Source: Diphasiastrum complanatum
Lineage: Eukaryota > Streptophyta > Lycopodiopsida > Lycopodiales > Lycopodiaceae
Reading direction: 5' to 3'
Assembly (NCBI GenBank): GCA_029204225.1
Contig: CM055111.1
Span: 29,796,790 to 29,860,789, forward strand
Length of the DNA stretch: 64,000 nucleotides
Positions 1 to 11,662 of the stretch are shown here, in pieces. How positions within the stretch are numbered: position 1 is the stretch's first letter; the number at the start of each line of letters is the position of its first letter. The translations under genes were made by a program, and so were the position numbers. The notes beneath the pieces were generated by a model, which ran no database searches, was not told where the DNA came from, and worked only from the letters and a program-made list of their open reading frames with translations.

Positions 1-599
1 AGGTAGAATAAAATTGCTGATGAAATATCACCTATAGTGCTGCTGCAAAAGAAAACACACCAAACCATACGACAATAGAACAAACAAACAGGTAGCAAAC
101 AAATGACATAGTTGACAGGACAAAACTTGAAATAAGAGAAAAAATGAAAAATTGTAGCAAATAACTCTATAGAAGGATTTGCATGACACTCTTAGACCAA
201 ACTCTTGCAATCCAGTATCGAACTTGGCACAAGGCCATAGCTACAGTGTTACAAAAGAAAAAAACAAAGTCATAACGTGTAACATTTACGTAGCATTCAA
301 TAAGACAATTATGTCTTAGATTACTTTCACTCAGATAAAAAAATACGGGTTGTCATCTAGACACAAAACTAATGATCCATCAAACGGTAGCTCAAAACTT
401 GGCTCCAGGGTATGATATCAATTGCTTGGTCATAGAGACGTAATGAAGACACAGATCTGAATTGGTACATTCTTGATCTTATCTATGGATGGTGTTTGAG
501 ATAGGCCTTACATGGTTGCTAGATAAGATGGACTCTATTTGGATCAGAAGCAACTATGTATCCGTGGATGACAAAAAAATCAATATGACTAGATGAGCC
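1..599. other. No recognisable gene
   Basis: AT-rich sequence. The few open frames are short and match no family I recognise. It may be the degraded continuation of the gypsy gag relic to its right, but nothing in it shows that. Confidence 0.4.
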
Positions 600-1086
600 T
601 AGACACATCTAATACTACTAATTTTGGTCAACTTGTGTGATAGACGATGTAGCAATATGTTGACTCTCTACAAAAGACTGTTGTGTTGGATGGGGAGTGA
701 TTGGTCATGGATAAGAAGACTCTGGTTGAGAATGTAAAAGTGGTGTAGGATGGTTCATAGCACCAGAGGATTGAGGTTGATGAAAAACTGGGCCTATTGG
801 CCTTGGTTGGCCTATGTTGATGAGGATCTGAGGCCACCATGAGTGCAGTCCACATGGCTGTGTCTGACTTTTCACTATGCACATACCATTCCTTTGCGTC
901 ACCAAGTAGGATCATGGGGAATAGTTTGAGCTTTTCAGCTTCAAAGGTATCGCCGTAGAATGTAAAAGTGTTTTCGAAGTCTTGAAAAAATCATACGGAG
1001 TTGGTTTTCCCATCAGATTTGGTGCATCAATCCGTGGAATTCTCCTTTCCACTTTGGGAGGAGGCTGATCTGACTTCCCACCCATG
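600..1086 (-). pseudogene. Ty3/gypsy gag relic
   Basis: The reverse strand starts at a Met near 1086 and encodes a basic stretch with RIPRIDAP, then, after a frame change, an EKLKLF-PMILLGDAKEWY block. That order (PxxDG-like start, YG/E..KL, then a hydrophobic G-A-K-E-W-Y helix) is the pattern of the gypsy gag capsid domain; the same order appears at 14811-15000 on the plus strand. After the W residue the frame loses resemblance. It is a short capsid fragment with at least one frameshift, not a working gene. Confidence 0.6.
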
Positions 1087-1127
1087 GTGCTCTAGCAGAA
1101 AATCAATACTTAGGTAATGGATGGTGG

Positions 1128-2208
1128 ATGATGAGTGTGATATCCTACTCGCTTATCTATGACTCCAGACGGTTCATAGATTCAGGCGCCACAAGGCATA
1201 TGACTGGAAAATGCGATTGGTTTGAGAAATTCTCGCCGATCCACGATGGGGACAAGGTCACACAAGCCAATGAAGAAGAATGCCAAATACAGAGTGTCGG
1301 CAATGTACCTGTGCAGTTTCCTGATGGTAATATCAAGATGGCAAATCAACATCTCGAGGTTGAATTTGTCAAGGATGGATGCCTAATGAAGGATATGGAC
1401 CACAACTATAAGTGGTAGCGAAAGGTTATCAGGATAGTAACTGTGGCCTTTATAAATTGAATGCTGCAAAACTAGGTGAATATGGTTTGACTACCTCAAC
1501 AGCATCACAATCTGAGTTGTGGCACATGAGACTTGGTCACTTAAACTATGGGAGCTTAAGATTGATGGCAAAGTTGAAGATGGTAACAGGATTACCAGCA
1601 CTACAGGATGATCATCATGCCATATGTGAAGGATGTGTTATGGGAAAGCATCATAGAGAGACATTCAAGAAAGGTGGAGCTGCAAGAGCTAAGAAACTGG
1701 TAGAACTTATTTACAACGACCTGTGCGGCCCAATGAAGACTATGTCGATGGGGAAAGCCTATTAATTTATGACTTTCATAGATGATTACTCTAGGAAGAC
1801 ATGGATTTATTTCTTGAAGAAGAAATCTGACACTTTTGCTCGCTTCAAGGAGTTTAAGGCTTTAATTGGATGCACGCATCAAAGTTCTAAGATCAGATAG
1901 AAGGGATGAATACAAATCTGATGATTTTGAGGACTTTTGCAAGGAACACGGCATCAAACGACAATTCACACAATCACACACGTCACATAGTAATGGTGTA
2001 GCTGAAAGGAAAAGCAGGACTATTATGGAGAGTGCACACTCCATGATAAAGCGAATGGGCTTAGCCAATTCACTTTGGTCAGAAGCATGCAGTGTGACAA
2101 TGTTCTTGCAAAACAGAAGTCCTACAGTTGTAGTTCTAAATGTGACTCCCGAAGAGGCATTTACAGGAATAAAGCCAAAAATCGACAAATTTCATGTCAT
2201 TGGATGTA
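1128..2208 (+). pseudogene. copia protease-integrase relic
   Basis: Remains of a Ty1/copia pol polyprotein. In order it shows the protease active site FIDSGATRHM (about 1173), the pre-integrase zinc region (LWHMRLGHLN, then CEGCVMGK), the integrase core with YNDLCGP and [11 protein letters not shown], and the final NGVAERKSRTIME glutamate. Together these give a DDE integrase with its HHCC finger. The frame changes near 1412 and 1860 and carries stops near 1763 and 1899. The homology stops abruptly at VIGCS near 2208, where a reverse-strand gypsy fragment begins. The RT-RNase H piece at 5317-6864 could be the other half of this element. Confidence 0.85.
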
Positions 2209-4140
2209 GCCAAAGGAGGAGCAAAGCAAACTTGATGCCAAAGCAATCAAGTGTATCTCATGATGAACTTCTGGTTCTACTTGAGCTAACTTTTGCGGTA
2301 AGACTTCTTTTGCTTTTGGCACCAACTTCAAGAACTCTCCCAATGAGATATTAATCTTACTAGATGAAATATTCATGAGCAGTTCTGTTTGTCGCACTTC
2401 CAGTTCAGTCATCTTGAAGGATTCTTCATGATGATGCAACTGATCATTCATATCTGAACGTGAATTTCTTGGAGGCTGCAATGGTGAAGAACGAACTTTG
2501 GCTGTTGCTTTAGCAACTTCAAGCTCCTCTTCTTCTTGCAGATGTTTAGTACACTGCTTCATATCCTGATATCTTCTTTTTTTTGCATGAAGATTGGAAT
2601 AGACTCCAGATGCTATTGGTATATCGGTTAACGGTATAGAATCAGTAGGTACTGGATCCGCTACTGGTTCTTTCTGCTTCTGTGCTCTGGTGACCACAAT
2701 CAAGGGTACACTTGATTTATTCTGAGCTTCTGGTCTTTGCTTGATTGTTATCAAATTTATAGGTGTTGTAGCTGGTGGTGGCTTTGGTCTTGCTGGACAG
2801 TCTTTATAGCAATGCCCATAACCACAGTCACGATTAAATGTACAAATTTTTCTTTATTTGGACATTATGCAACTCTGTGATTTTCTCCACAAGAAAAACA
2901 TCCAAGTGGTGCTCTGGTCCAATTTCTAGAGCTTGTTGTTGTGCAGCAGCATAAATAGCATATTGTTCTGAAGATCCACCTTTTTTATTAGTACCATAGT
3001 TCCATTGCTCTCGGTACTTATGTAGGGTTCTAGTTCCATCAAATTGGCAGGAGGAGCAGAGTGTTTTGGTGGGGCAAGTAAAGCTAAACATTCTGGGTAT
3101 CCAAGAGCAGATTGTCAAGGTCTGGCTGCTGAATTTCCTCCATACTGTGGTCCTCGATATCCCATTTGGGCATATCGTTGCTGAATTATTCGAGGATTGA
3201 AGTTGCAAAAAGCAATCTCATGATCAAGCGAATTATACAAATGGCATACACTGATTTCCATTCATTTTTTCAATTGAGGACACTCATTCATTGTGTGATT
3301 TCCTGTACAAATAGAACTCCAAATATTTTCCATAGTAGGAAAAGTCTTCGCAAACTTTTCAGGTTCCTTGTTTGCTTTTCCGTGGAAATCTTCCAATGCT
3401 TTGATCTTCTCATCAAATTGCGACTGCAACTTTTCCATCTGTTTTTGCTGATTCTTCCCAAGTTTCTCAAACTCGTTGAGCATCATTTCTGCAGTAGCAT
3501 TGGCATTCGTTGATGCAATAGTGGTGGATGTTGTAATATTCTGCCCTGTTGTATAAGGCAACATACTAATATTCGGCTCATCATCTGAATCTTCATCCTC
3601 CTCACGAATTGCATTGTCCATAGCATTTTACAAGAGTGCATACTCATTATGGCGTTTCAGCTCACGTCTAATTTGTTTAGGTAGACCTGACAAAAATCAC
3701 ATAGTCATGGCATTTTCATTAATCAGCTCAGGTTTGCACTCAGATCTGAGCCGTTTCACTCGTTCAATGTAATCTTGAACCATTTTCCACTTTTCCATTT
3801 TAATTTTACTTAAAAGTAGGAAAGGGTCTTCCATAAACTTCCGCGGTCTGAATCTTGTGATAAGAGCTCTTTTAACAACCTCCCAATCTATACGCTTAGT
3901 TTCATCTTGATTATAGTACCAATCTTGTGTTATGCTTGTTAAGGCCATAGGAAACAACTTAAGTTTATCTTGAGGAAAAATTTTGCCATAAACTTCACAA
4001 GATTCAGCATAGATATGAAGAAATCTAACTGGATCTGTTAACCCATTGTATTTGGGTAGATCCCAACGGGGTGCTCTTCTAACAATAATTGAATTGACTT
4101 CCAGAGGAGCACCTCCCGGAACAGCTCCAGGGGTAGCCAT
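2200..4140 (-). pseudogene. Ty3/gypsy gag (capsid and nucleocapsid) relic
   Basis: Reading leftwards from a Met at 4140, the first 147 codons are a capsid-like domain: a PKYNG-like start, then KLKLFPMALT..QDWYYNQ and later ITRFRP and DYIERVKRLR. Later frames contain an acidic linker, a coiled stretch around 3288-3470, degenerate CCHC knuckles (CTGNHTMNECP near 3290; CGYGHCYKDCP near 2820) and a basic KR-rich tail ending near 2200. Several stops and frame changes break it. It sits between two copia fragments of opposite orientation, so it was inserted or juxtaposed there. No LTR, protease or RT of the same element is visible next to it. Confidence 0.75.
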
Positions 4141-4329
4141 CTTTACAAATTCAAATCAAGCAGACAATGAGATTGGATCTAGATTTTTCAATCAAAACTA
4201 TCTCAAATCAGATCTGCTAGATCTATTCCACTTTTCAAGAATCTGATTTCTGTATCGTGAAAAAGATTTCAAAATTCAATCAATCAATACTTCTCAAAAA
4301 TGAATTTTTTTTTCAAAATCCAAATCAGA

Positions 4330-5150
4330 ATATATCAGATTTGACCCAAATTTTGATAGAGACTTGATTTGGAAAATCGGAACCTAAAAATAGGACTGGC
4401 GAAGGTTCCAGGAAAGAAGAAGAAGTTTCCATCCAAGAAGACCCAAGATGTGGAGCCTGAGAGCAAGGATGGAGCTTCAAGCTCAAAAGGCAAGGGCAAG
4501 AAGGACAAGACGAAGCTAAAGTGTTTCTTCTGTGGAAAGAAAGGACACTTTTCATCCGAGTATTGCAAGAGGAAGAATGCCCAAGAGAAGGACAACCATG
4601 GCAACCTTGTGCTTGAGGAGGAGGATGAATGCAACTTATCTTTGATGGCTTCCTTAACACAAACATCTAATTACAGTACATGGTGGATTGATAGTGGGGC
4701 TAGCTCCCACATGACTCACCAAAAAGACTATTTTTCTACCTTACTTTCTTACAATAACTCTAAGAAGTTTATCTTCACTGCAAGTGATCAAGAATGTGAG
4801 ATTGTAGGAATTGGATCTATTCCATTATGTCTTGGATCATCTAAGAAAGTAGATCTAGACAATGTTCTTTATGTACCTTCTATTACAAAGAACTTGTTAA
4901 GTGTTGGTCAACTTATGGATAGTGGATTAGATGTACATTTCAAGCATGGAGCATGTTCCATCTTGAAGAATGATAAATGTATTGCTAATGGTTTTAAGGA
5001 AGGAAGGTTATTTAAGTTGGATGCTAATGTGATGGTTGGAAGTGTAAACATGGCAAGGAGGAGCTCTCTCAAGTGGAGCTATGGCACAAGAGATTAGGCC
5101 ATCCTAACTACAAAGCTATGGAGACATGGTGAACAAGGAGCTAGCAATTG
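4330..5150 (+). pseudogene. copia nucleocapsid-protease relic
   Basis: The open part runs 4369-5097. A lysine-rich linker leads to a zinc knuckle CFFCGKKGHFSSEYC, then an acidic spacer, then the protease WWIDSGASSHM and the conserved IPLCLGSSKKVDLDNVLYVPS and NLLSVGQLMDSG blocks. The knuckle spacing is CX2CX4HX5C, one residue longer than the usual CX4H-X4C because Tyr and Cys are swapped relative to related copies here. After 5097 a frame change leads to a pre-integrase remnant (VNKELAIGLP, near 5130). It closely resembles the reverse-strand gag at 28630 and belongs to a different copia family from the flanking pieces. Confidence 0.8.
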
Positions 5151-5316
5151 GACTTCCCACTCAACCTGCCACCGCAGTTCTTGTAAACCAAGATGGTTCT
5201 GGACCGAGCAGGGCAGACAAGGGCAAAGGCATACCTGTTCTGGGAGGATCTTAGAGAAGGTCAACAAGACCACGAAGACATCAGAAGAATTTTGCGGGTT
5301 TAGTGGCAAACCATAG

Positions 5317-6864
5317 ACATTCGAGGAGGCAATTGAAGGTCCTAAAAAGGACAAATGGATCCAAGCCATGAACGAAGAGATGGAGTCCATGAGGAAGAAC
5401 CAGATATGGACGTTAGAGCCGTTACCTCATAAGCGCAAGACTGTCAAATGCAAATGGTTTTTCAAACTCAAATATGGACCAGACGGGAGTGTGACAAAAT
5501 ACAAGGCAAGACTGGTAGCGAAGGGTTTCTCTCATAGATGCGGTATTGACTACTCTGAAACCTTCTCTCCTGTCATTAGAAATTCATCCCTATGTTTGTT
5601 GTTTGCATATGCAGTAGCTTATGACCTCAGGATCCAGATTGTGGACGAGAAGACAACCTTCTTGCATGGCGAATTAGACGAAGAGGTCTACATGGATCAA
5701 CCCCCAGGATTTGTCTCGAATTCACTTCCTGACTATGTATGTAAAATGCATAAAAGCATCTACGGTCTGAAGTAATCAGCCCAACAATGGTACAAGAAGA
5801 AGGATCAGGCCTTGAAATCATTGGGATTCAAGCCTCTATTGGCTGACTCCAATGTCTATGTCAGAGTTACAGATGGGCAGATCATCATAGTGGCTGTTTA
5901 TGTGGATGACACTCTGATACTTTGCAGGAGTGAGTAGCTAATTGCTGAAGTAAAGACAGACATCTCGAAACATTTCGAGATAGTGGATTTGGGAGAAGCC
6001 ATGTGTTACCTAGGCTTACAAATTGAAAGGGACTATGAGGGAGGCAAGTTATACCTTCACCAGTTTAGATACACCCAGAAGATCCTAGAGGACTTTGGGA
6101 TGCTGAACTGCAAAGGAACGAACACTCCAATGCTCGTAGGGACGGTGCTAACAAATGATGACTGTCCAAAGACTGAGGAAGAAAGAGAACAGATGCAGCT
6201 CACACCCTACAGGAGGCTGATAGATTCACTGATGTACCTTGAAGACAACACACATCTTGATATTGCTTATGTAGTATTCAGGATGAGCCAATTCTACACA
6301 AATCCAGGCTCAACACATTGGAAGATTGCAAAACGGATTTTGCAATATCTTCAATTAACGAGGGATTATGGCTTGTGTTATTGTCGTGGTACAAGTCTCA
6401 GGATACTTTCCTACAACGATGCTAGCTGGGCATCTCTCAGGGACAATTGTAAAAATGTCTCAGGAGGATGCACCATCGCATCAGAAGCAGCAGTTCTCTG
6501 GGTTAGCAAGAAGCAGACCATTGTAGCCCAGTCATCCTACGAAGCAGAGTACGTAGTAGCAGCGAAGATGGCCAACAAAATAATTTGGCTAAGGCAGTTC
6601 TTGGACGAATCGGGCAAAACAAGGAATGAGCCATTGGTCTTGCAGATGGACAACACCTCTGTGATACACCTGACAAAAGATCCTGTGTTTCACTCAAGAA
6701 CGAAGCACATTGCAATCAAGTGTCACTTGATCAGAGATTTGATTGAAAGAAAGATGATGCAGACCACCTTCATAAGAACGAAAGATATGGTTGCTGACAT
6801 CTTCACTAAAGCTCTAGACAAAGGGCTCTTTGAGAGGCACAGGAGTAGTCTCGAGATCATATAG
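5317..6864 (+). pseudogene. copia reverse transcriptase-RNase H, two internal stops
   Basis: One frame holds a nearly full copia RT and RNase H. It has the RT entry (TFEEAIEGPKKDKWIQAMNEEM), CKWFFKLKY, YKARLVAKGF, the catalytic AVYVDDTLIL, a DLGEAMCYLGLQI connection, and RNase H with ILSYNDASWA, the EAEY acidic site, MDNTSVIHL and the final DMVADIFTKAL. Only two stops interrupt it: TAA at 5773-5775 (after SIYGLK) and TAG at 5935-5937. Length and domain order are normal. The SYNDASW and EAEYVV variants suggest limited decay. The enzyme would have copied element RNA in the cytoplasm. Confidence 0.9.
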
Positions 6865-7149
6865 CTACCATGCTTTGAGAGGGAGATGAAGAAACAAAGT
6901 GTTTCTGATTACAAAGCCTTGCTAACTTTCAGCCCTTCACCTGATGAAGATGTTCGCGAACTCTAACATCTGGAGACACGAAACACGAAGAGTTTTGTGA
7001 ACACGAAAGTCAATGGAGACGAAGAAGATGTGATCTAAATGCTATCTAATCTTGTGTAGATTGACATATTGATCTAATCTAACATCCAATCACACTTGTG
7101 GATCTGATTTAGATCCATTCTTGGTTCCTTTTGCTGTACTTTGACAATA
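6865..7149 (+). repeat. copia 3' untranslated region with LTR-end-like sequence
   Basis: Sequence after the RNase H stop. Near 7085-7140 it matches the 3' tails of LTRs elsewhere in the window (cop-A, cop-B): a CTTGTGGATCTGATTTAGATCC hairpin followed by ATTCTTGGT. A complete LTR cannot be delimited. Confidence 0.45.
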
Positions 7150-8060
7150 TTCAGTCAAGGGAAAAACTAAACATTAAATTATAACAAGACCTTTACCAAT
7201 CTGTTGATTCAGACTATTACTTAGATTGACCAAAGGAATATCTTTGTAGGTGTCTAAGACAACCATGAAGAGAGCAAAACAGTTAGGCATCTAAGACAAT
7301 CATGCTTCCTTCAAATGAGATATTCCGAATGAGTCATGGAACAAGTATCAGTACACAAGAGAGGAGTTATCAAAAAACATTTGTCAGTGGACCACACATA
7401 AAGAAAATGAGAATCTGTATTAAGCTATTGTGATTACAACGATCAGATCATGATCTTGTGAAATGGTTCACAATAGTAGCGCACTATGTGTTGTGATCTT
7501 ACTATGTTGGTTACAGATTGAATACTATCTCTACTTCTTGAATTACTTTCATTCTCACTAGAATATCTGATCCCATGGAATCAGATAGTCTAATACAAGG
7601 GAGTTCATGGAGAAACTCTGATTCACACTACCACTGATTATTGACTCAAGTATGGTATATGGAATGTATATTCATCCTATTTTGTTACTGATTTATTGTA
7701 TGTATATACACATCAATTACAATGGTCGTGAAGATTACAATGATGACGTAGTCTGCAGTGTACAAAGCAGATGATGAGCTCCATTTTGACTAGTAATAGT
7801 CGACAATCGTCAAAGGTGTCGAATGAGTTGAGTCGACTTGCTCACCCTTGAGAAGATGTCGAAGTCAAAATGTCGATAGACTTCAGTTGAGTCGGTGAAG
7901 TCGACATCAATGAAGTTGAGTAGATCATGCTCTGCTTCAAGTAGATGTATGTACAAAGTGTTCGACTTATGCGAGTAAGACTGCTATCATTGTAGAGAGA
8001 GAATATCGTAGTGCTCAAGTTATGAATTTAGGTGAGTAGGAGTGAATATTAGCTCCAACA
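7150..8060 (-). repeat. copia LTR, reverse orientation
   Basis: Read on the reverse strand the LTR starts at 8060 with TGTTGGAGC, directly after a polypurine tract (TTAAGGGGGAG). It resembles the LTR at 35015, sharing the leader-side 'GTTGTCTTAGACACC' words, a TATA-like stretch (7695-7705 region) and a TTATAA..GTTTTTC tail near 7180. The left end is not sharply defined; 7150 is an estimate. Confidence 0.55.
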
Positions 8061-8420
8061 CTCCCCCTTAAGCTTAACTCCTAGGATCTTGAATGAAGCT
8101 TAATAAGTTGTGTAAATAAACATGCTTTTTCCTTGACAGAGGTTTAGTCATAGTATCAGCCAACATACTATCAATGTGACAAACTTAATTCGACAATCTT
8201 GTTAAGAACTTTCTCTTTAAGAAAATGAAATTGCCTTTCAATGTGTTTAGTTCTAGAGTGAGTACGTGGGTTCAGGAATAGAGCTATGCAGCTCTAATTG
8301 TCGCAATAGTGTATAGTTGGTCTGACTTGAGGGAATATCAGATCCTGAAGCAATCTCCCGAAACAGATAATTGCCTTCACTAGTGAGAAACTCAAACATA
8401 TGGTTGCTTCAACTCCTATT
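8061..8420 (-). pseudogene. copia RNase H C-terminus relic
   Basis: The reverse strand upstream of the LTR shows, with stops, EATICLSF, LLQDLIFPQ, a CDN..CIALFLNP block, RTKHIERQFHFLKEKV and the polypurine tract. This is the end of a copia RNase H, closely related to the one at 34700-34995. Its upstream part is missing: the plus-strand gypsy relic begins abruptly near 8420. Confidence 0.65.
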
Positions 8421-9660
8421 TTATAGATTGGGAATCCAGATTTATCTTACGTTGTACGAACTAACGCAAGCGATTCGATGATAGGAGCAATTCATTTTCA
8501 AAATGATAGGTCGACAACATTTGAAAGAAACAAATTTACCCAACCTCAGTTGCGTTATACAACTAAGCAGAAGGAGTTATTTGTTGTGATACATGCACTT
8601 AAAGCCTGAAGGCATTACTTTTATGACAGTCAATTTATAGTGTATCAGAAACACCAGCCTCTAAAGTAGTTTTGCAATCAACACGATTTGACATTAGAAG
8701 AGTTTGGAGCTCTCAAAAGACCCTTTAAGAATTCGTGCAAGATGTAGTTTATATTATTAAAATATTATAACACTAATACTTTTGACTTGCCATAACTTTT
8801 TAATCGTAGCCAAAAGTATGCATCTAACATATCATTGGAAAGTCCTTGTCGAGCGCTTTCCAATGCACCAAACTTTGCTAAATTCGGACTTACCACTAAA
8901 AAGTTATGCCATTTTTAGTGCGGACTCAAAAAGTTACGTTACGTTGATTTCAAATTTGAGAGTTTTGAACCATGTGTAAGAAACAATTGAGAAAAAATAT
9001 AAAAATAATCTTTACAAAGGGTCTTTTTGAGATTTAGAACTCCTCTAATGGAGGTCGTTAAGCTCACTGGGTTGAGCTTATGCAGAAATTTGGTCATGAT
9101 ATTCATTATGTCAAGGGTAGCTCTAACCAAGTTGTCGATGCTCTTATTCAAATTAATGAATTAAATGAACTTTCATTCACCTAGATTTCCACTGATCTAT
9201 ATCTTTCATTGAGAGGAAAGTGTGAACCACATTCTCATTTTGATCGCATTTGAAAAATGGTTGAGATTGGGAAAAATGAGAATGAATAGAGATTAATTCA
9301 CAGGCGTCTCAGGTTCCTAGGAAAGATAAGAAGATAATGGAACAGTTCTCTATTTGAGGTGGATTGCTATTTCGGAATGGCAAAGTTTGTGTACCAACGA
9401 ATGATTAGATAAATAAGAGAATTCTTTATGAATATCATGATGTACTCTGTGCAGGTCATCCAAGTATACACAGGACTTTGGACTTGGTTAGAAGAGAGCT
9501 TTATTGGCCAAAATTCAAGCCATTTGCCGAGTCTTATGTGGTTATATGTAAACCTTGTCAGATAGCCAAAGCAAAATGCTTAAAGGTTGGAGGGTTGTTA
9601 CATCCCTTACATATCTCTCAAAAATGGAGCCTCAAGGAGAAACTCGAGTTTTCTCTCTAT
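8420..9660 (+). pseudogene. Ty3/gypsy RNase H-integrase relic
   Basis: Chromovirus-like pol fragment. The RNase H shows SYVVRTNASDSMIGA, FTQPQLRYTTKQKELFVVIHALK and HQPLK. After an insertion at 8692-9050 it resumes with HWVELMQKFGHDIHYVKGSSNQVVDAL, then the integrase zinc finger (YEYHDVLCAGHPS ... YWPKF ... CKPCQIAK near 9420-9570). Several stops occur, for example in place of the W before RHYFYD. The integrase catalytic core is missing beyond 9660. The RNase H is split between HDLT and the following GR/R residues, which marks the exact insertion site. Confidence 0.8.
8692..9050. mobile_element. MITE-like foldback element inside a gypsy RNase H
   Basis: A 359-bp insertion bounded by imperfect terminal inverted repeats of about 38 bp (left 8692-8730, starting CATTAGAAGAG; right 9011-9050, ending CTCCTCTAATG). 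Inside is a second inverted pair (CATAACTTTTTA near 8791; TAAAAAGTTATG near 8897-8908) and a perfect 10-bp inner stem (CATTGGAAAG 8833-8842; CTTTCCAATG 8856-8865). It has no coding capacity. Host gypsy coding sequence resumes on both sides. The target duplication, possibly only TA or TTA, is merged with the repeat ends and not certain. Confidence 0.65.
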
Positions 9661-10740
9661 GTATTGTGATTGCTTTTGATTCCAATGAAACTCAGCTTTG
9701 GCACACTTCAAACTCTGTCTACAGGCCGTACTACAGCCTCTTTATTTAAAAACATTGGTGAATCATTGTGAAACCACATCATCGACATATGGGGATCTAT
9801 TCATCTTAAATCTAATGAACATGATTCACCAATAAAATGTTGCTTCTTCCACAAGCCAATTTGGCCTATCTATAATGACCCACAAAAGATGATATATACA
9901 TGGCATTTGACTCCTGCTTTATCCTATTAGAAATTGAAAGAGGATCTACTGCTCTGTGCCCTACCATCTCTTCCAAGAAAGCTATGAATAGCTATCTCGA
10001 TAAGCCTTATCGCATATTACTTATTTAGGCTTTGCATTTTGCCATTTTTCTTTGACAAGATATGGTATTTTGGCTTACTTATCAGTGATTTACCTCTTGC
10101 ATTATGCTTCTACATTTCTGGTTATAACCTTTGCAGGTGCATTGCTGATTTTCTAGGTCCTTTTCATTGTTCTACAATTGCTATTTGCTTCTTAGAAAGT
10201 TACATTAATGAGTCAATTGATGTCATGGCTTTGCTGGATTTTTGGACAATGATTTCTTCTAACAAATATGTCTAACCCAAAATGTGTTCTTCTTCCCTAG
10301 GAAGCCCCTCGATGATCATTTCTTGACAACTTTTTTATTTATTTAAGAGTGATGCAGTTTGACTGATTTGGGACCTTGCTCATACTTTATTTCCATGGCA
10401 TATTTGGTAAAGTTGCAAAGTTGGAAATTGTTTTAGAGTCTCTAGTAATCGCCAGGATGGTCTCCTATGATTTGGCTCTTTTATTGATATATCTTTTCCT
10501 TTGCTCTTTGTTTTAAAAGGAAGCCTTTTTAATATGGCTCTTTGCAGATTATATCAAGTCAGTAGTAAGAGTGACTATTTTCAAAAAATTAATGATAATC
10601 AAAACATCCCAAGGGCCTAACTATCAAATGATAATATATAGTTATAAGGTTGAAGTTATATTAGGATATTGCTTGTTTATGCATAGTTAAATTACAAATT
10701 TTTTATATTAAAGCACTCACTACAACAACTAAAGAGGTGT
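9661..10740. other. No recognisable gene
   Basis: About 1 kb of AT-rich sequence without a convincing coding region. Open frames such as 10039-10275 have no recognisable motif and look like chance. Confidence 0.4.
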
Positions 10741-11050
10741 TTTGAATCAAGAGGTTAATCATGGAGCTAAAGTGCATTAAAGAGGATGATCTTCCCTTGA
10801 TCAAATGTGACAACATATCGGCCCAAGCTCTTGCAAACAGTCCTATTTTTCATGCAAGAAGCAAGCATATAGAAGTGGCACACCATGTTGTAAGGGAAAA
10901 GCTCATTGGAACATGTCGACACATCTTCATGTATTGTTGATCTTCTCACAAAGCCACTATGCAAAAGTGCCTTCTCAAAGCATAGATCTAATCTTGGTCT
11001 TATCTAAAGATCGATGCTTGATCCACATGAGATACCTTTTTAGGAGGAGT
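10741..11050 (+). pseudogene. copia RNase H C-terminal relic
   Basis: Contains MELKCIKEDD, the CDNISAQALANSPIFHARSKHIE block and VAHHVVREKLIG, the end of a copia RNase H. It is frameshifted near 10910 in the metal-binding tail. A polypurine tract (TTTTTAGGAGGAG) follows directly and opens the LTR at 11051. It resembles the RNase H tail at 57900-58157, so it is probably the same family. Everything upstream of this piece is lost. Confidence 0.75.
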
Positions 11051-11662
11051 GTTGAAATATTGAGAAATCTATCTAATGTTGTAAGTAGGGGTCCTGAAAA
11101 TGCCAAAGATGAATTGAGCTCTTTTGGCTTAGTAAAGACCCATCTTAGAATAAAATATTCAAGGTAGGTAGAAGTAGAAACTTGAGCTACCATAGGAATT
11201 GTCATTTGTACTTTGCATGCCACATTTAATGCATGAAAAGACTAGGTGGCACAATTAGACATATTGAGGTGGCTTGAATAAGTCTAGATAGCTTGAGAGG
11301 TGGATTCATAACTCCAATTCAACTCAAAGTAGGAGGAGAGTACATGGATCTATTTATATGTGATGTATTCTCATTGAGAAGATGATGAAATTTGTGTGTA
11401 ATGCAAATTTGGAGACTAAGCTCTTTGTGCCCTCTCTCTCTACTTGAGTTTTGTACTTTTATTTTCTCTCTCTAGCTGAGCTGAGACATTTATTGTACTT
11501 AGTTTCATGTTTTGTTGACAAATCTTGCTTGTAACACAATAATATTTCTTGTATGATTAGCTTTCCTATTGTCAATCAATGCTAGTCTGATCTTTATGGT
11601 ATTATTGGGCTTAGGAGATCAAAAGTACATGTGTAGGGCATCCCACACGTGTGAATTCAACA
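11051..11662 (+). repeat. copia 3' LTR
   Basis: Starts with TGTTGAAATATT right after the polypurine tract and ends with the palindrome CACACGTGTG and TTCAACA. Its pyrimidine-rich stretch (11400-11480) and terminal TTCAACA are shared with the cop-D LTR. It abuts a reverse-strand gypsy integrase, so the copia element was probably inserted in that gypsy. Confidence 0.7.

Noticed and set aside
4325-4666. Reverse-strand frames rich in Ser/Pro opposite the copia knuckle
   Set aside because: They are complementary to the Lys/Asp-rich gag linker, which has recognisable motifs on the plus strand.
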